Of a DNA stretch of 40,906 bases, positions 1 through 8,113 are shown in pieces. How positions within the stretch are numbered: the first letter of the stretch is position 1; each line of letters starts with the position of its first letter. This DNA comes from Romeriopsis navalis LEGE 11480 (lineage in GTDB: Bacteria; Cyanobacteriota; Cyanobacteriia; Leptolyngbyales; Leptolyngbyaceae). Made by a program: the position numbers and the translations under genes. The DNA lies in the NCBI RefSeq assembly GCF_015207035.1, contig NZ_JADEXQ010000058.1, positions 1 through 40,906 of the forward strand, in the 5' to 3' direction. The notes under the pieces are model-generated. The model saw nothing but the letters and a program-made list of their open reading frames with translations. It did not search any database and was not told where the DNA came from.

Positions 1-19
1 TCGATACTGTGAACGTTAT

Positions 20-1318
20 TTAGGTTGTTAAGGGCAATCGAATAATAAATTCTGCACCCTGTTTGACCGCGGGATTGATTTGGATGGAGCCTTGATGTAA
101 TTCTTCAATAATCTGCCGTGAGATTGATAGGCCAAGCCCTGTGCCTTTACCAACGGGCTTCGTGGTAAACATCGGATCAAAGAGCTGCGTCTGAATCGGT
201 GGTGGGATGCCGGGTCCGTTATCGGCAATTCGCACAACGATCGCTTGGTTATCGAGTTCTGTGGTGAGATGGATCTCGGGATTGCTGAGCTGGTTTTGGG
301 CAATCGCTTCTTCTAAGGCATCGATGGCATTGGCCATTAAATTCATGAAAACCTGGTTGAGTTGACCGGGATAACAAGCAATCTGTGGTGTTCCACCGTA
401 GTGGGTGTGGACTTGGATTGGTGGTTTATCGGCGATCGCTTTGAGTCGGTGGCCCAAAATCAGTAATGTGCCATCGAGCCCCTCACGGATATTCGTTACT
501 TGCTGTGTGTGGATGTCCGCCCGCGCAAAGTTCCGCAGGGATATGGCAATATCGTGAATTCGATTGCCACTCAATTCAATGGTTTTAAATATTTTGGGTA
601 AGTCTTCCAGGATGAAATCTAGATCGAGGCGTTCGATTTCGGCGAGGACTGCTGGGGTGATTTGCTCCCCATTGGCGCGATAGAGCTGCAGCGCCTGCGT
701 CATATTTGCGATATAACTTTGTGCTGGATCGATATTATTAATGATGCAGCCAATAGGGTTATTAATTTCATGGGCAATCCCGGTGACTAATTCGCCAAGT
801 GCCGAGAGCTTTTCACGCTGAACCAATTGACTTTGGGTTTGACGTAAGGTTTCGGTTTTGAGGTGAACTTGGTGTTCGAGATTTTGATTAAATTCCTGGA
901 GTTGCTGATTTTTTGTTTCGAGCTCGCGCGTGAGATGACGCAGTTTGAGATGGACGTTGACCCGTGAAATCACTTCGGTTTCTTCAAAGGGTTTCGTGAT
1001 GTAATCAACCGCGCCGATCGACAACCCTTTAACTTTATGTTCAGTATCCGCCAGGGCCGTCATAAAAATTATAGGAATCATGTCGGTTCGCTGATCGGCT
1101 TTTAGCCTTTGGCAAGTTTCGAAGCCGTCAATTCCGGGCATCTGCACATCCAGTAAAATAATTGCTGGATGATGCTGACTGGCGATCGCTAGTGCTGTCT
1201 CACCATCAGCCGCAACACGTACTTTAAACCCAGAGGCTTTAAGCGCCTGGGCCAGCACCGATAGATTAGTCGGATTATCATCAACAATTAGAATAAAATC
1301 GTTGTCGGCTGTGAGCAT
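20..1318 (-). CDS. Receiver-histidine kinase (response-regulator-fused sensor kinase)
   Basis: The 432-residue soluble protein starts with a receiver domain (about 8-125): acidic pair D13-D14, phosphoacceptor D57 in LLDVQMPG, and K109 in TKPF, so the receiver looks functional. A coiled coil (about 128-168) leads to a HisKA helix with phosphoacceptor H183 in AHEINNP, then an HATPase with an N-box (NLMANAIDAL), a G1 box (DNGPGIP) and a G2 box (GKGTGLGLS). It has no membrane segment, so its input is probably phosphotransfer to the receiver. The gene lies 67 bases downstream of the CHASE2 kinase on the same strand and is probably co-transcribed with it. A natural inference is that the CHASE2 kinase phosphorylates this receiver, which then controls the attached kinase. 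The final target is unknown. The ATG at 1318 is the first start before the receiver core. Confidence 0.93.
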   Translation of the reverse strand: MLTADNDFILIVDDNPTNLSVLAQALKASGFKVRVAADGETALAIASQHHPAIILLDVQMPGIDGFETCQRLKADQRTDMIPIIFMTALADTEHKVKGLSIGAVDYITKPFEETEVISRVNVHLKLRHLTRELETKNQQLQEFNQNLEHQVHLKTETLRQTQSQLVQREKLSALGELVTGIAHEINNPIGCIINNIDPAQSYIANMTQALQLYRANGEQITPAVLAEIERLDLDFILEDLPKIFKTIELSGNRIHDIAISLRNFARADIHTQQVTNIREGLDGTLLILGHRLKAIADKPPIQVHTHYGGTPQIACYPGQLNQVFMNLMANAIDALEEAIAQNQLSNPEIHLTTELDNQAIVVRIADNGPGIPPPIQTQLFDPMFTTKPVGKGTGLGLSISRQIIEELHQGSIQINPAVKQGAEFIIRLPLTT

Positions 1319-1385
1319 AGTGGTTTGGCTTCAACAATGTAGTAGAGCTGATATTCGTTGAGCTGACAGTGTGGAAGTAAGGGTA

Positions 1386-4253
1386 TCACTCAATTATGCC
1401 ACTTTGGTCTGTCGTCATTGTAGGTGACAATAATGAAGATGCAGCGCAATTTTCTTCCGCTAAATGGCTTTGAATCAATGACTGTAGCGCCTTGATTTGA
1501 AATCCCTCGGCTAAGTCAATAATTTGATTGGCGAATATATTGCATTGCCGATGTGTTTGTTTGAGGGCGTTGGCGAAGCTGATGGTTTGATCAAGATCAC
1601 CTGATTGTACTAGGCCGTTGAGATGCTCGAGGGTCTCGCGATCCGGAATGTACAGTTTTTGTGGCGTTGCATCGTTGGCAACGGCGATTTCATCACGGTA
1701 GATCCAAGTTAAATCTAAATGTGTTTTTAAGCTGGCAAAAAGTTGTTCTGTTAGCAGTGGCTTACTCAGGAAATCGACGGCACCAGCATTAAAGCTGGCG
1801 GTTTGATTGGACTCTAAGACACTGGCTGAAGCCACAATGACAGGCATATGGCAGGCGTCGGGAATGTGTTTGAGTTGTTCAAGAAATGCCAGTCCGCCCA
1901 TGACGGGATTGGACAGCTCCGTAATTACTAAATCCGGTGTAATGGTCTGGAGGATATTGAGGGCGGCTTGACCATCGCTGGCCTCAACAACGTGGAACCC
2001 GAGGGGTTCGAGTAGATGTTTGAGGACTAATCGATTGGCGCGGTGGGCATCAATTGTCAGGATGCTGCGGGGATTGCCGATATATCCAACGATCGGTGAA
2101 TCAGCCTGTGTCGTCGTCTCATCGTTGTTCGTACTAAAGGTTGGAACGGTCACGGCAAACCAGAACTCGCTCCCCTGTCCTGCTTGGCTTTTGAGTTGCA
2201 GCTTGCTACCCATCAGTTCCACAATTTGTTGGCTAATAGCTAATCCTAAACCAGTGCCTTCTGCTTGTTTCTCAGCATCACCAACTTGTTCAAAGGGTTG
2301 GAAAATCTCGGCTTGTTGGCTCGATGTCATGCCGACGCCCGTGTCCTCAATGTGAAATTTCAGTAATTGTTGGATGCCGCCATCGATTGTTGTTTCCGTA
2401 TGTGGATGATCGGATGCTTCCATTTTGACTTGAAACCGGACAAATCCCTGATCGGTAAATTTAATGGCATTTCCGAGTAGATTAATCAGCACCTGCCGCA
2501 GACGCTTATCGTCAACCTTAACGCTGGTGGTGATTTGCGGATCAAGCTGATAGCGAAATTCGATCCCTTTTTCCTCGGCACGGATGCGACAAATGTCCAC
2601 CACATTATCAAGTAACGCCGTGAGATTGATTTGCCGTGGCTGCAGCTCGAGTTTGCGGGCTTCAATTTTCGCAAAATCGAGAACATCACTGATTAAGGTC
2701 AAGAGGTGGGTGCCGCACTGGGCAATTACTTTTAAGCCTTTTTGTTCCGATTTCCCCATTGAGTCAACTCGCTGGAGGATCTGCACATAGCCGAGAATGC
2801 CATTCAGTGGAGTTCGGAGTTCGTGACTCATATTCGCGAGAAACTGGCTTTTGGCTTGGTTCGCACTATCCGCTTTTTCCTTGGCGAGGCTGAGTTCGGC
2901 GGTGCGTTCGGCGACCTTCGCTTCCAGATTTTTGGAATATTCCATCAGCTGTGCATTCGCCGACTGTAATTTGGTGTTGGCGATCGCGAGCTGGTCGTTG
3001 GAGATTTCCAACTTTTGTTGTTTGAGCGTTTGGGTGGTGGCGATCGTCGCACTGACTAATGCGACTAGGGCCGGAACGACGGGCAGGAGAATCCCTGCAA
3101 CAAAACTACCGTAGGCCCCAACGATGATTGCGCCACTGGCCAATTGGGTGCCCCAGAAGACTTGTCCACCGGGTAGCCAACATTTTTTGGCCCGCATGGA
3201 TAGGCCGGTGCTGCACCCCATCCCCGCAAATGTCCAAAATACGATCCAAGCCGATGATTCCCAAAGATTTAGCCCACGCAAGTAGGTGTTTTCATGTAAT
3301 GCGCCGAGCACCAGTTGGTGGGCAATATTGGCGTGAACGATGACACCCGCTGTTGGTGCATTGGAGGTAAAACTGGAGGAACTGTAGGGTGTTGCAAAGA
3401 AATCGTTGGTGCTTTGGGCCACGGAGCCGATGAATACCATGCGATCGCGCATTAAATCTGGCGCAACTTTCCCGGCAATTACATCGCGCATTGAAACACG
3501 CTGAAAAGCGGTTTCGGCACCGTACCAATTCAGGAGGATTTGATAGCCCCCAATTTTCTGATCGGAATACCCGGCATCATGTGTGCTAATTGGTCTGTAG
3601 CGAGTCTTGCCTAATTGATATTCTTGGGCCGCTTCGTTGACCGGCTCTAAGCTAATCTTTTCCTTCGCTAAGTAAGTGAGGGCGACATGGGTGGCGAGTC
3701 CGGGTTTGAGCTTGTTCTCATCCTGGTCATCTTCTGCTGTAAGTAAGGCCCGACGAATATGCCGATCGCCATCCAGCACTAAGTCTGCTAGAGCCACCTG
3801 TTCTACGGCAGCGAGTTCGGGTGGGGCCGGGACACGACTACCGGCAATTTTTTCGATGCCAACCAGATTTGGGGTTGAGCGGAATACTTGTTTGAGCTCG
3901 CTGTAGCCTTTGCCTTCTGGTAGATCACGGTAGAGATCGAGCCCAATTGCCCGTGGTTTTTGATCCCGAATTTTGGTTAAGAGTTTGGCGAGTGACCAAT
4001 CGGGAATTGGCCAATGTTTGACTGACTGAATATCGGTTTCATCGATCGTCACAATGACGATTTGCTGGGCAATATCTTTCGCTTTGGCTGAATGGTAATG
4101 TGATCTAACCTGGACAAATTCATCCCGCAGGCGCCATTCTGCTAGATTAAATAAGCCAAAATATTGCCCCGCGATAATGCTGAGCGCAATGCTGGGGGGG
4201 ATGAGATAGAAACTCCGATGCTGTTGGAGTGATTGCTTTAGTCGATGCCACAT
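1386..4253 (-). CDS. CHASE2-domain hybrid histidine kinase with degenerate receiver
   Basis: The 955-residue membrane sensor has an N-terminal membrane segment (about 15-35) and an extracytoplasmic CHASE2 sensory domain (about 36-320, including GLDLYRDLP and [18 protein letters not shown]). Hydrophobic membrane segments follow at about 327-405, then a coiled coil (410-465) and HisKA with H477 in [12 protein letters not shown]. The HATPase has N595 in [10 protein letters not shown], then DTGVGM and [10 protein letters not shown]. The C-terminal receiver (about 728-845) is unusual: the acidic pair reads D735-A736 and the phosphoacceptor position is E779 (ITELSNPVM), although K831 in SKPL remains. 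A helical tail follows (860-935). CHASE2 sensors are common in cyanobacteria and their ligand is generally unknown. The gene precedes the receiver-kinase by 67 bases and sits downstream of the DUF928, CHAT and exoprotein genes on the same strand. Confidence 0.93.
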   Translation of the reverse strand: MWHRLKQSLQQHRSFYLIPPSIALSIIAGQYFGLFNLAEWRLRDEFVQVRSHYHSAKAKDIAQQIVIVTIDETDIQSVKHWPIPDWSLAKLLTKIRDQKPRAIGLDLYRDLPEGKGYSELKQVFRSTPNLVGIEKIAGSRVPAPPELAAVEQVALADLVLDGDRHIRRALLTAEDDQDENKLKPGLATHVALTYLAKEKISLEPVNEAAQEYQLGKTRYRPISTHDAGYSDQKIGGYQILLNWYGAETAFQRVSMRDVIAGKVAPDLMRDRMVFIGSVAQSTNDFFATPYSSSSFTSNAPTAGVIVHANIAHQLVLGALHENTYLRGLNLWESSAWIVFWTFAGMGCSTGLSMRAKKCWLPGGQVFWGTQLASGAIIVGAYGSFVAGILLPVVPALVALVSATIATTQTLKQQKLEISNDQLAIANTKLQSANAQLMEYSKNLEAKVAERTAELSLAKEKADSANQAKSQFLANMSHELRTPLNGILGYVQILQRVDSMGKSEQKGLKVIAQCGTHLLTLISDVLDFAKIEARKLELQPRQINLTALLDNVVDICRIRAEEKGIEFRYQLDPQITTSVKVDDKRLRQVLINLLGNAIKFTDQGFVRFQVKMEASDHPHTETTIDGGIQQLLKFHIEDTGVGMTSSQQAEIFQPFEQVGDAEKQAEGTGLGLAISQQIVELMGSKLQLKSQAGQGSEFWFAVTVPTFSTNNDETTTQADSPIVGYIGNPRSILTIDAHRANRLVLKHLLEPLGFHVVEASDGQAALNILQTITPDLVITELSNPVMGGLAFLEQLKHIPDACHMPVIVASASVLESNQTASFNAGAVDFLSKPLLTEQLFASLKTHLDLTWIYRDEIAVANDATPQKLYIPDRETLEHLNGLVQSGDLDQTISFANALKQTHRQCNIFANQIIDLAEGFQIKALQSLIQSHLAEENCAASSLLSPTMTTDQSGIIE

Positions 4254-4351
4254 AAATTATGCATTACAGTTGAAAATCAAGCGATCGTCGAACGGCCATG
4301 CGGCCTTGGTAGAGCCAAACTTGATGCATAAGTTATCGCTTTACCCTGAAG

Positions 4352-4393
4352 CTTCAGTGGCATTGCATCATGGGTGATGCAATGCCACTGAAG
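4352..4393. repeat. Perfect 19-bp inverted repeat with 4-base loop
   Basis: The arms CTTCAGTGGCATTGCATCA (4352-4370) and its exact complement (4375-4393) flank the loop TGGG. The repeat lies just 3' of the DUF928 gene and upstream of the CHASE2 kinase gene. No T-run follows on either strand, so it is not a textbook intrinsic terminator. It could stabilise or process the transcript, or mark a transcript end that needs a factor. The left arm overlaps a second small palindrome (CTGAAGCTTCAG, 4346-4357). Confidence 0.8.
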
Positions 4394-4401
4394 TCGTTGA
4401 G

Positions 4402-5304
4402 TTAGGAGTTATTCAATGGTGCCTTGGCAATTTCTGTGAGACCGACGTCCGTCAGCAAATTCTTCCAGGCATCAATCGCGATTTGATTATTTGCTTGACT
4501 GCGTTTGAGCGATGCGAGTTCGACCATGCAGTCATACCAAATGCCGTTTGCCCCAAAGGCTTGTGCCCGCTCCATTGGATCATTTGTGGTTAATTGTTGT
4601 GCGAGTGCCGTGGATGGTTGGATGCGCTTGATCCAGCCTTCGACATAGGGAGAGCGAGGGCCGAGTTCATTGTTCATCACCAATGTCACGATCCAGCGAT
4701 ATTGTTTATCGATCGCCAAAGCTGGTGCCTCCGGAGGCAGGGTGACAGACATCACACCGGATTTTCCAGTCACTGCTAATCGCATTGTGTGGTGGGTCTT
4801 ACCTTGTTCATCCTGCACACTAAAGATGGCAGTTTTTGCCCGAGAAGCGGGGATATAAGTCATGAACGTGGGATGACTGGCGATCGTTGTCCCACTAAAA
4901 GTGGGTGGCAGTACAGCCAACATCGCCGCTGGACCATTTATGCTCAGCATGCCAGTCCGTGAACCGCCAGCGGTTGACTCCCTGATGGTACCGCGATCAC
5001 GCTTTGGCCGAAATAAGCTACTACGTGACCCGCCGCTGGATCGGCGTAAGGTGCGACGATTCGTTGCGGGGACAAATAAACTGAAGCCACGGCTACTGCC
5101 ACCCGTTGTCCCATTGATCGCTTCGCTACCGGGTTTTGGGGTAAAAAAGTTGCCTCGGGAGGCCCCACCGGTGGCTTGGCTCGGTGTGCCACTGCCGGGT
5201 TTGGGATTGAATAAAGAAGCCTCTGCGGGTTGACCGGTCAGGCAAATGCCACTAGCAATCAACGTGAATAGGCCATAAAACCATAGCCAACGATATTGTT
5301 TCAT
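4402..5304 (-). CDS. DUF928 domain protein with N-terminal repeats, exported
   Basis: The 300-residue protein has an apparent signal peptide (hydrophobic run WFYGLFTLIASGICL, cleavage probably after AEA near 29). Next comes a low-complexity region (about 30-113) of four degenerate repeats of roughly 22-24 residues, approximately F-x-P-K-x-G-x-G-T...T-G-G-x-S-R-G. The DUF928 domain runs from about 120 to 290, recognisable from LAVLPP, HPTFMTYIPAS, VSVTLPP-type strands, KQYRWIVTLV and VEGWIKRI. DUF928 proteins are mostly cyanobacterial, of unknown biochemical function, and often lie near CHAT, CHASE2 and exoprotein genes, as here. A periplasmic or outer-envelope role is likely. The gene lies 175 bases downstream of the CHAT gene, so it may be in the same operon or have its own promoter. 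A strong hairpin follows its stop. Confidence 0.88.
   Translation of the reverse strand: MKQYRWLWFYGLFTLIASGICLTGQPAEASLFNPKPGSGTPSQATGGASRGNFFTPKPGSEAINGTTGGSSRGFSLFVPATNRRTLRRSSGGSRSSLFRPKRDRGTIRESTAGGSRTGMLSINGPAAMLAVLPPTFSGTTIASHPTFMTYIPASRAKTAIFSVQDEQGKTHHTMRLAVTGKSGVMSVTLPPEAPALAIDKQYRWIVTLVMNNELGPRSPYVEGWIKRIQPSTALAQQLTTNDPMERAQAFGANGIWYDCMVELASLKRSQANNQIAIDAWKNLLTDVGLTEIAKAPLNNS
4966..5220 (-). repeat. Degenerate SRG-type repeats in the DUF928 protein
   Basis: This segment encodes about four imperfect copies of a Gly/Ser/Arg-rich unit between the signal peptide and the DUF928 domain. The shared elements are F-x-P-K near the start of a copy and T-G-G-x-S-R-G near its end. The third and fourth copies are richer in arginine (NRRTLRRSSGG, RPKRDRGT). 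The region is probably disordered and positively charged and could bind an envelope polymer, but that is inference. Confidence 0.6.
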
Positions 5305-5479
5305 AATACAAACTCTAAGTTGATGAATTATTCAATGGCATTTGTATCAACCCTGCTGTCCTAGCTTAAAAATTGCGATGACATTCGGGCTTATAGGAAG
5401 CTACGGAACTTCGCTGATCGTGACCTTAAGCATCGCGTGGGTCTGCGGATGTTAAGTGGGGTCGCGATATGATAATTCC

Positions 5480-8068
5480 CTATTGCCAATGGCCTACCAT
5501 CACGAATGGTGACCAGAAGAAGGGGTGTTTAAAGTCAGTTTGGCGAATCAGTTGAATCTGCGCTTGGCGCAGGGCTTCCGCTTTGTTCATATCGGTTTGT
5601 TTGAGATTGTCATAGAACTGTTCCATTAATTGGGCTGCGACTTGGTCGCGTACAGGCCACAGACTCGCAACGGTCGATCGCGCGCCCGATTTGACGGCCA
5701 GTCCGGCCAGTCCCAGGACTGAACGATCGTCGCCGATCGCCGTGTCACAGGCACTGAGCACTAAGAGGTTAATCGCCTCATTATCTTTACCTTCGCGAGC
5801 TTTGAGCAGTTCGGAAAGTTCTTTAATATTGATGTGGCCATCCCAGGTCAAGAGGAATGTATCTTCAAGATTGGAACTAAATTGTCCGTGAGTTGCGAGG
5901 TGAACAACGTTAATTGAATTTTCGGGGTCTTGTACTTGCTGGGCTAAGGCTTGACTCGTGAAGCTCTGATTGACTAGAGGGGAACTGCCAACTCGATCCG
6001 CAATGCGTTGGACTTCCTGTTCGACGGCAGGCAAGGCGGTAAAGCCGCTACGTGATTCACTAATTCCGGCAATAATTGCTTTGAGTTGGTTGGCTTCTAG
6101 CGCTTGGTTGGTGAGTAGCTGCATCCCTGGGGAAAGTGTTACGGCATACTTCTCAATTAGGTATTGCTGGCTTTGGCGATCGTAGAGCGCGGACATGGGA
6201 ATATTCCGCAGCTTGCCGTCAAGCACAAACACCAGTGTTTCGGTTTGTTTGAAGGCTTGATCCTGTTCGGCGGGGCGAATCAGTAAATCATAGAGAGTTT
6301 CAAGGGCGATTTCACGATCGCCCACGCCGGTTACGGGATTGAGCGCGGCGAGTCCGTCCGATAAAATGCGATCGATTTTCGCTTGGGGCTTTGATGTGAC
6401 GTAATAGCGGAGGGGCTGTCCGGCTTGGGACAAAATTACGGCCAAGCGATCGGGCAACATAATCGGATAAACCACTGTTGCCTTGGGGTCGAGCTGATCA
6501 ATTTGTTGGACTTGATCAATGCAGGCTTCACGGAAGAAGTTATCGAGTTCGGCCAGCTGGAGTGATTCGATCAGATCTCGTGATTGTTTAAGTGCCGACT
6601 GTGAAGGCTGATTATCGAGTAATAAATCAACCAGCTCACGATAGACTGGCTCGACGCTTTCCCGGAACGAGAATTGAATGTCGGGGTTTGTGGCAATCAA
6701 GTCACCACGAATACTGCGTAACGATGAAATTGCTTCTTCGTAGGACTGAATTGCGGCTTGTTTGGCACCGTGTTGCTTTTGAATCGTTCCGAGTTGCCAA
6801 GCCGATTGGGAAATAATTTCTGGCGCATTGACCTGGCGGGCGAGGCGCAGTGATGCTTGGGTGAGTTTCTCGGCTGTTGTCCATTGCTGATGTTGCTCAT
6901 AGCCTTGGGCCCACTGGCTGAGGGCATAGGCTTCGGCGCGGGGATCGCCAATTTGCTGTGCCGCTTTTACGGTTTGCTCCATGAATTGGTTGAACTGGGC
7001 CGGGGGCAGTGCCTTGTCCGAGTGACTGAGGCGGTTCATTGACGATGCAAAGTTAATCGCACTGTAGAGCGCCGGTTGGCTCTTGGGGAGCTGGCTCAGG
7101 GCTTGTTGCAGTTTTGGGGCGACATCGGCGGCTAAATCGGGCCGCTGATATTCCACCATCAGCCGGAGTTTACGCACCTGCGCCTGGACTTTGCGCAGAT
7201 CGCTATGGGCTAATTTTTCTGCTTCCTCAAAGTCTTCGATCGCGGTATTTGGCTCGTCGGCATGCATTGCCACTTGACCGAGATTCAGTAAGATGGTGCT
7301 CTGTTTGGGTTTGTCGCCGAGCTGTCGGGCAAGCTCTAAGGCTTTGGTGAGATTGTCTTCTGCGGCTCGGTAGTTGCCCGAATTTTGCCAAGCATTGCCG
7401 ATCGCCTGTAAGCCCGAAATTTGCACTTGCCGATCGGATTGTTTGGCTAAGTCTTGTCCGAGGGCTTCTAGTTGTTGCCGGGCGCGACGATAAAATCCGA
7501 GTTTTTGTAGGGCGTGGGCTTGGTTGATCTGAGTGCCGATCTGGCCGATCGCATCGTCGGCCTGGTGATAGTAAGACTCGGCTTGTTCCCAGGTTTTGAG
7601 GGCGGTTTCGCTTTGCCCTGTATTGAACAATAACTGGGCCTGATTGTTTAATACTTGGGCCCAGAGAATGCTGGGGGGCTGGGGTTGACTGGTTTTGAGC
7701 TGCTTCAGGCTGCGATCGATTGACTGCTTTGCCAGGTCCCATTGGCTGAGTTCTTGTTGGGCCGAGGCTAGATAACTCAGGCTCAATGCGGCGTTATGGG
7801 CATCGCCATGACGATGATATTGTTCGCTGGCGGCTTGCCAAGCGACCACGGCTTCTGTAAAGCGACCGGCTTGGTAGAGATTGCGGCCAGCGGCCAGATT
7901 AATTGCGGCACGGTGGTCGGGGCGTTGTGCGGTGGTCGGGGCGGACTGCTCCGGCGACTTGGCGGTAGCGGGTTGGATTAATAGCACGAGGCTCAGACTA
8001 ATCAAGCTGAGGCTGAGATAAAACCAACGATATAGTCGAGCTTTCCAAGTTTTTGATCGGGACAACAT
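5480..8068 (-). CDS. TPR-CHAT protein (caspase-like peptidase fold), exported
   Basis: The 862-residue protein begins with a signal-peptide-like segment (basic residues, then FYLSLSLISLSLVLLIQPATA, to about 36). A long helical TPR region follows (about 50-470), with typical units such as AGRNLYQAGRFTEAVVAWQAA and LLNLGQVAMHADEPNTAIEDFEEA. The CHAT domain occupies about 510-862. It has the catalytic-type His in HLATHG (H727) and Cys in LSACDTA (C774), the LAGLAVKSGARSTVASLW segment and the terminal FFWSPFVMVGHW. CHAT domains are separase/caspase-like Cys peptidases, and both key residues are present, so activity is possible. The gene starts 45 bases after the exoprotein gene ends, which strongly suggests one operon. 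In cyanobacteria this pairing is common, and a role in processing or regulating the exoprotein is a reasonable inference. No unusual base use was noted. Confidence 0.93.
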   Translation of the reverse strand: MLSRSKTWKARLYRWFYLSLSLISLSLVLLIQPATAKSPEQSAPTTAQRPDHRAAINLAAGRNLYQAGRFTEAVVAWQAASEQYHRHGDAHNAALSLSYLASAQQELSQWDLAKQSIDRSLKQLKTSQPQPPSILWAQVLNNQAQLLFNTGQSETALKTWEQAESYYHQADDAIGQIGTQINQAHALQKLGFYRRARQQLEALGQDLAKQSDRQVQISGLQAIGNAWQNSGNYRAAEDNLTKALELARQLGDKPKQSTILLNLGQVAMHADEPNTAIEDFEEAEKLAHSDLRKVQAQVRKLRLMVEYQRPDLAADVAPKLQQALSQLPKSQPALYSAINFASSMNRLSHSDKALPPAQFNQFMEQTVKAAQQIGDPRAEAYALSQWAQGYEQHQQWTTAEKLTQASLRLARQVNAPEIISQSAWQLGTIQKQHGAKQAAIQSYEEAISSLRSIRGDLIATNPDIQFSFRESVEPVYRELVDLLLDNQPSQSALKQSRDLIESLQLAELDNFFREACIDQVQQIDQLDPKATVVYPIMLPDRLAVILSQAGQPLRYYVTSKPQAKIDRILSDGLAALNPVTGVGDREIALETLYDLLIRPAEQDQAFKQTETLVFVLDGKLRNIPMSALYDRQSQQYLIEKYAVTLSPGMQLLTNQALEANQLKAIIAGISESRSGFTALPAVEQEVQRIADRVGSSPLVNQSFTSQALAQQVQDPENSINVVHLATHGQFSSNLEDTFLLTWDGHINIKELSELLKAREGKDNEAINLLVLSACDTAIGDDRSVLGLAGLAVKSGARSTVASLWPVRDQVAAQLMEQFYDNLKQTDMNKAEALRQAQIQLIRQTDFKHPFFWSPFVMVGHWQ

Positions 8069-8113
8069 AGGGTGAGTTTCTCGGCAATATTTAAGCGGGT
8101 AGCTGGGGGAAAT

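Noticed and set aside
7227-7742. Minus-strand frame of 171 codons inside the CHAT gene
   Set aside because: It overlaps the TPR coding frame entirely and its translation is low-complexity.
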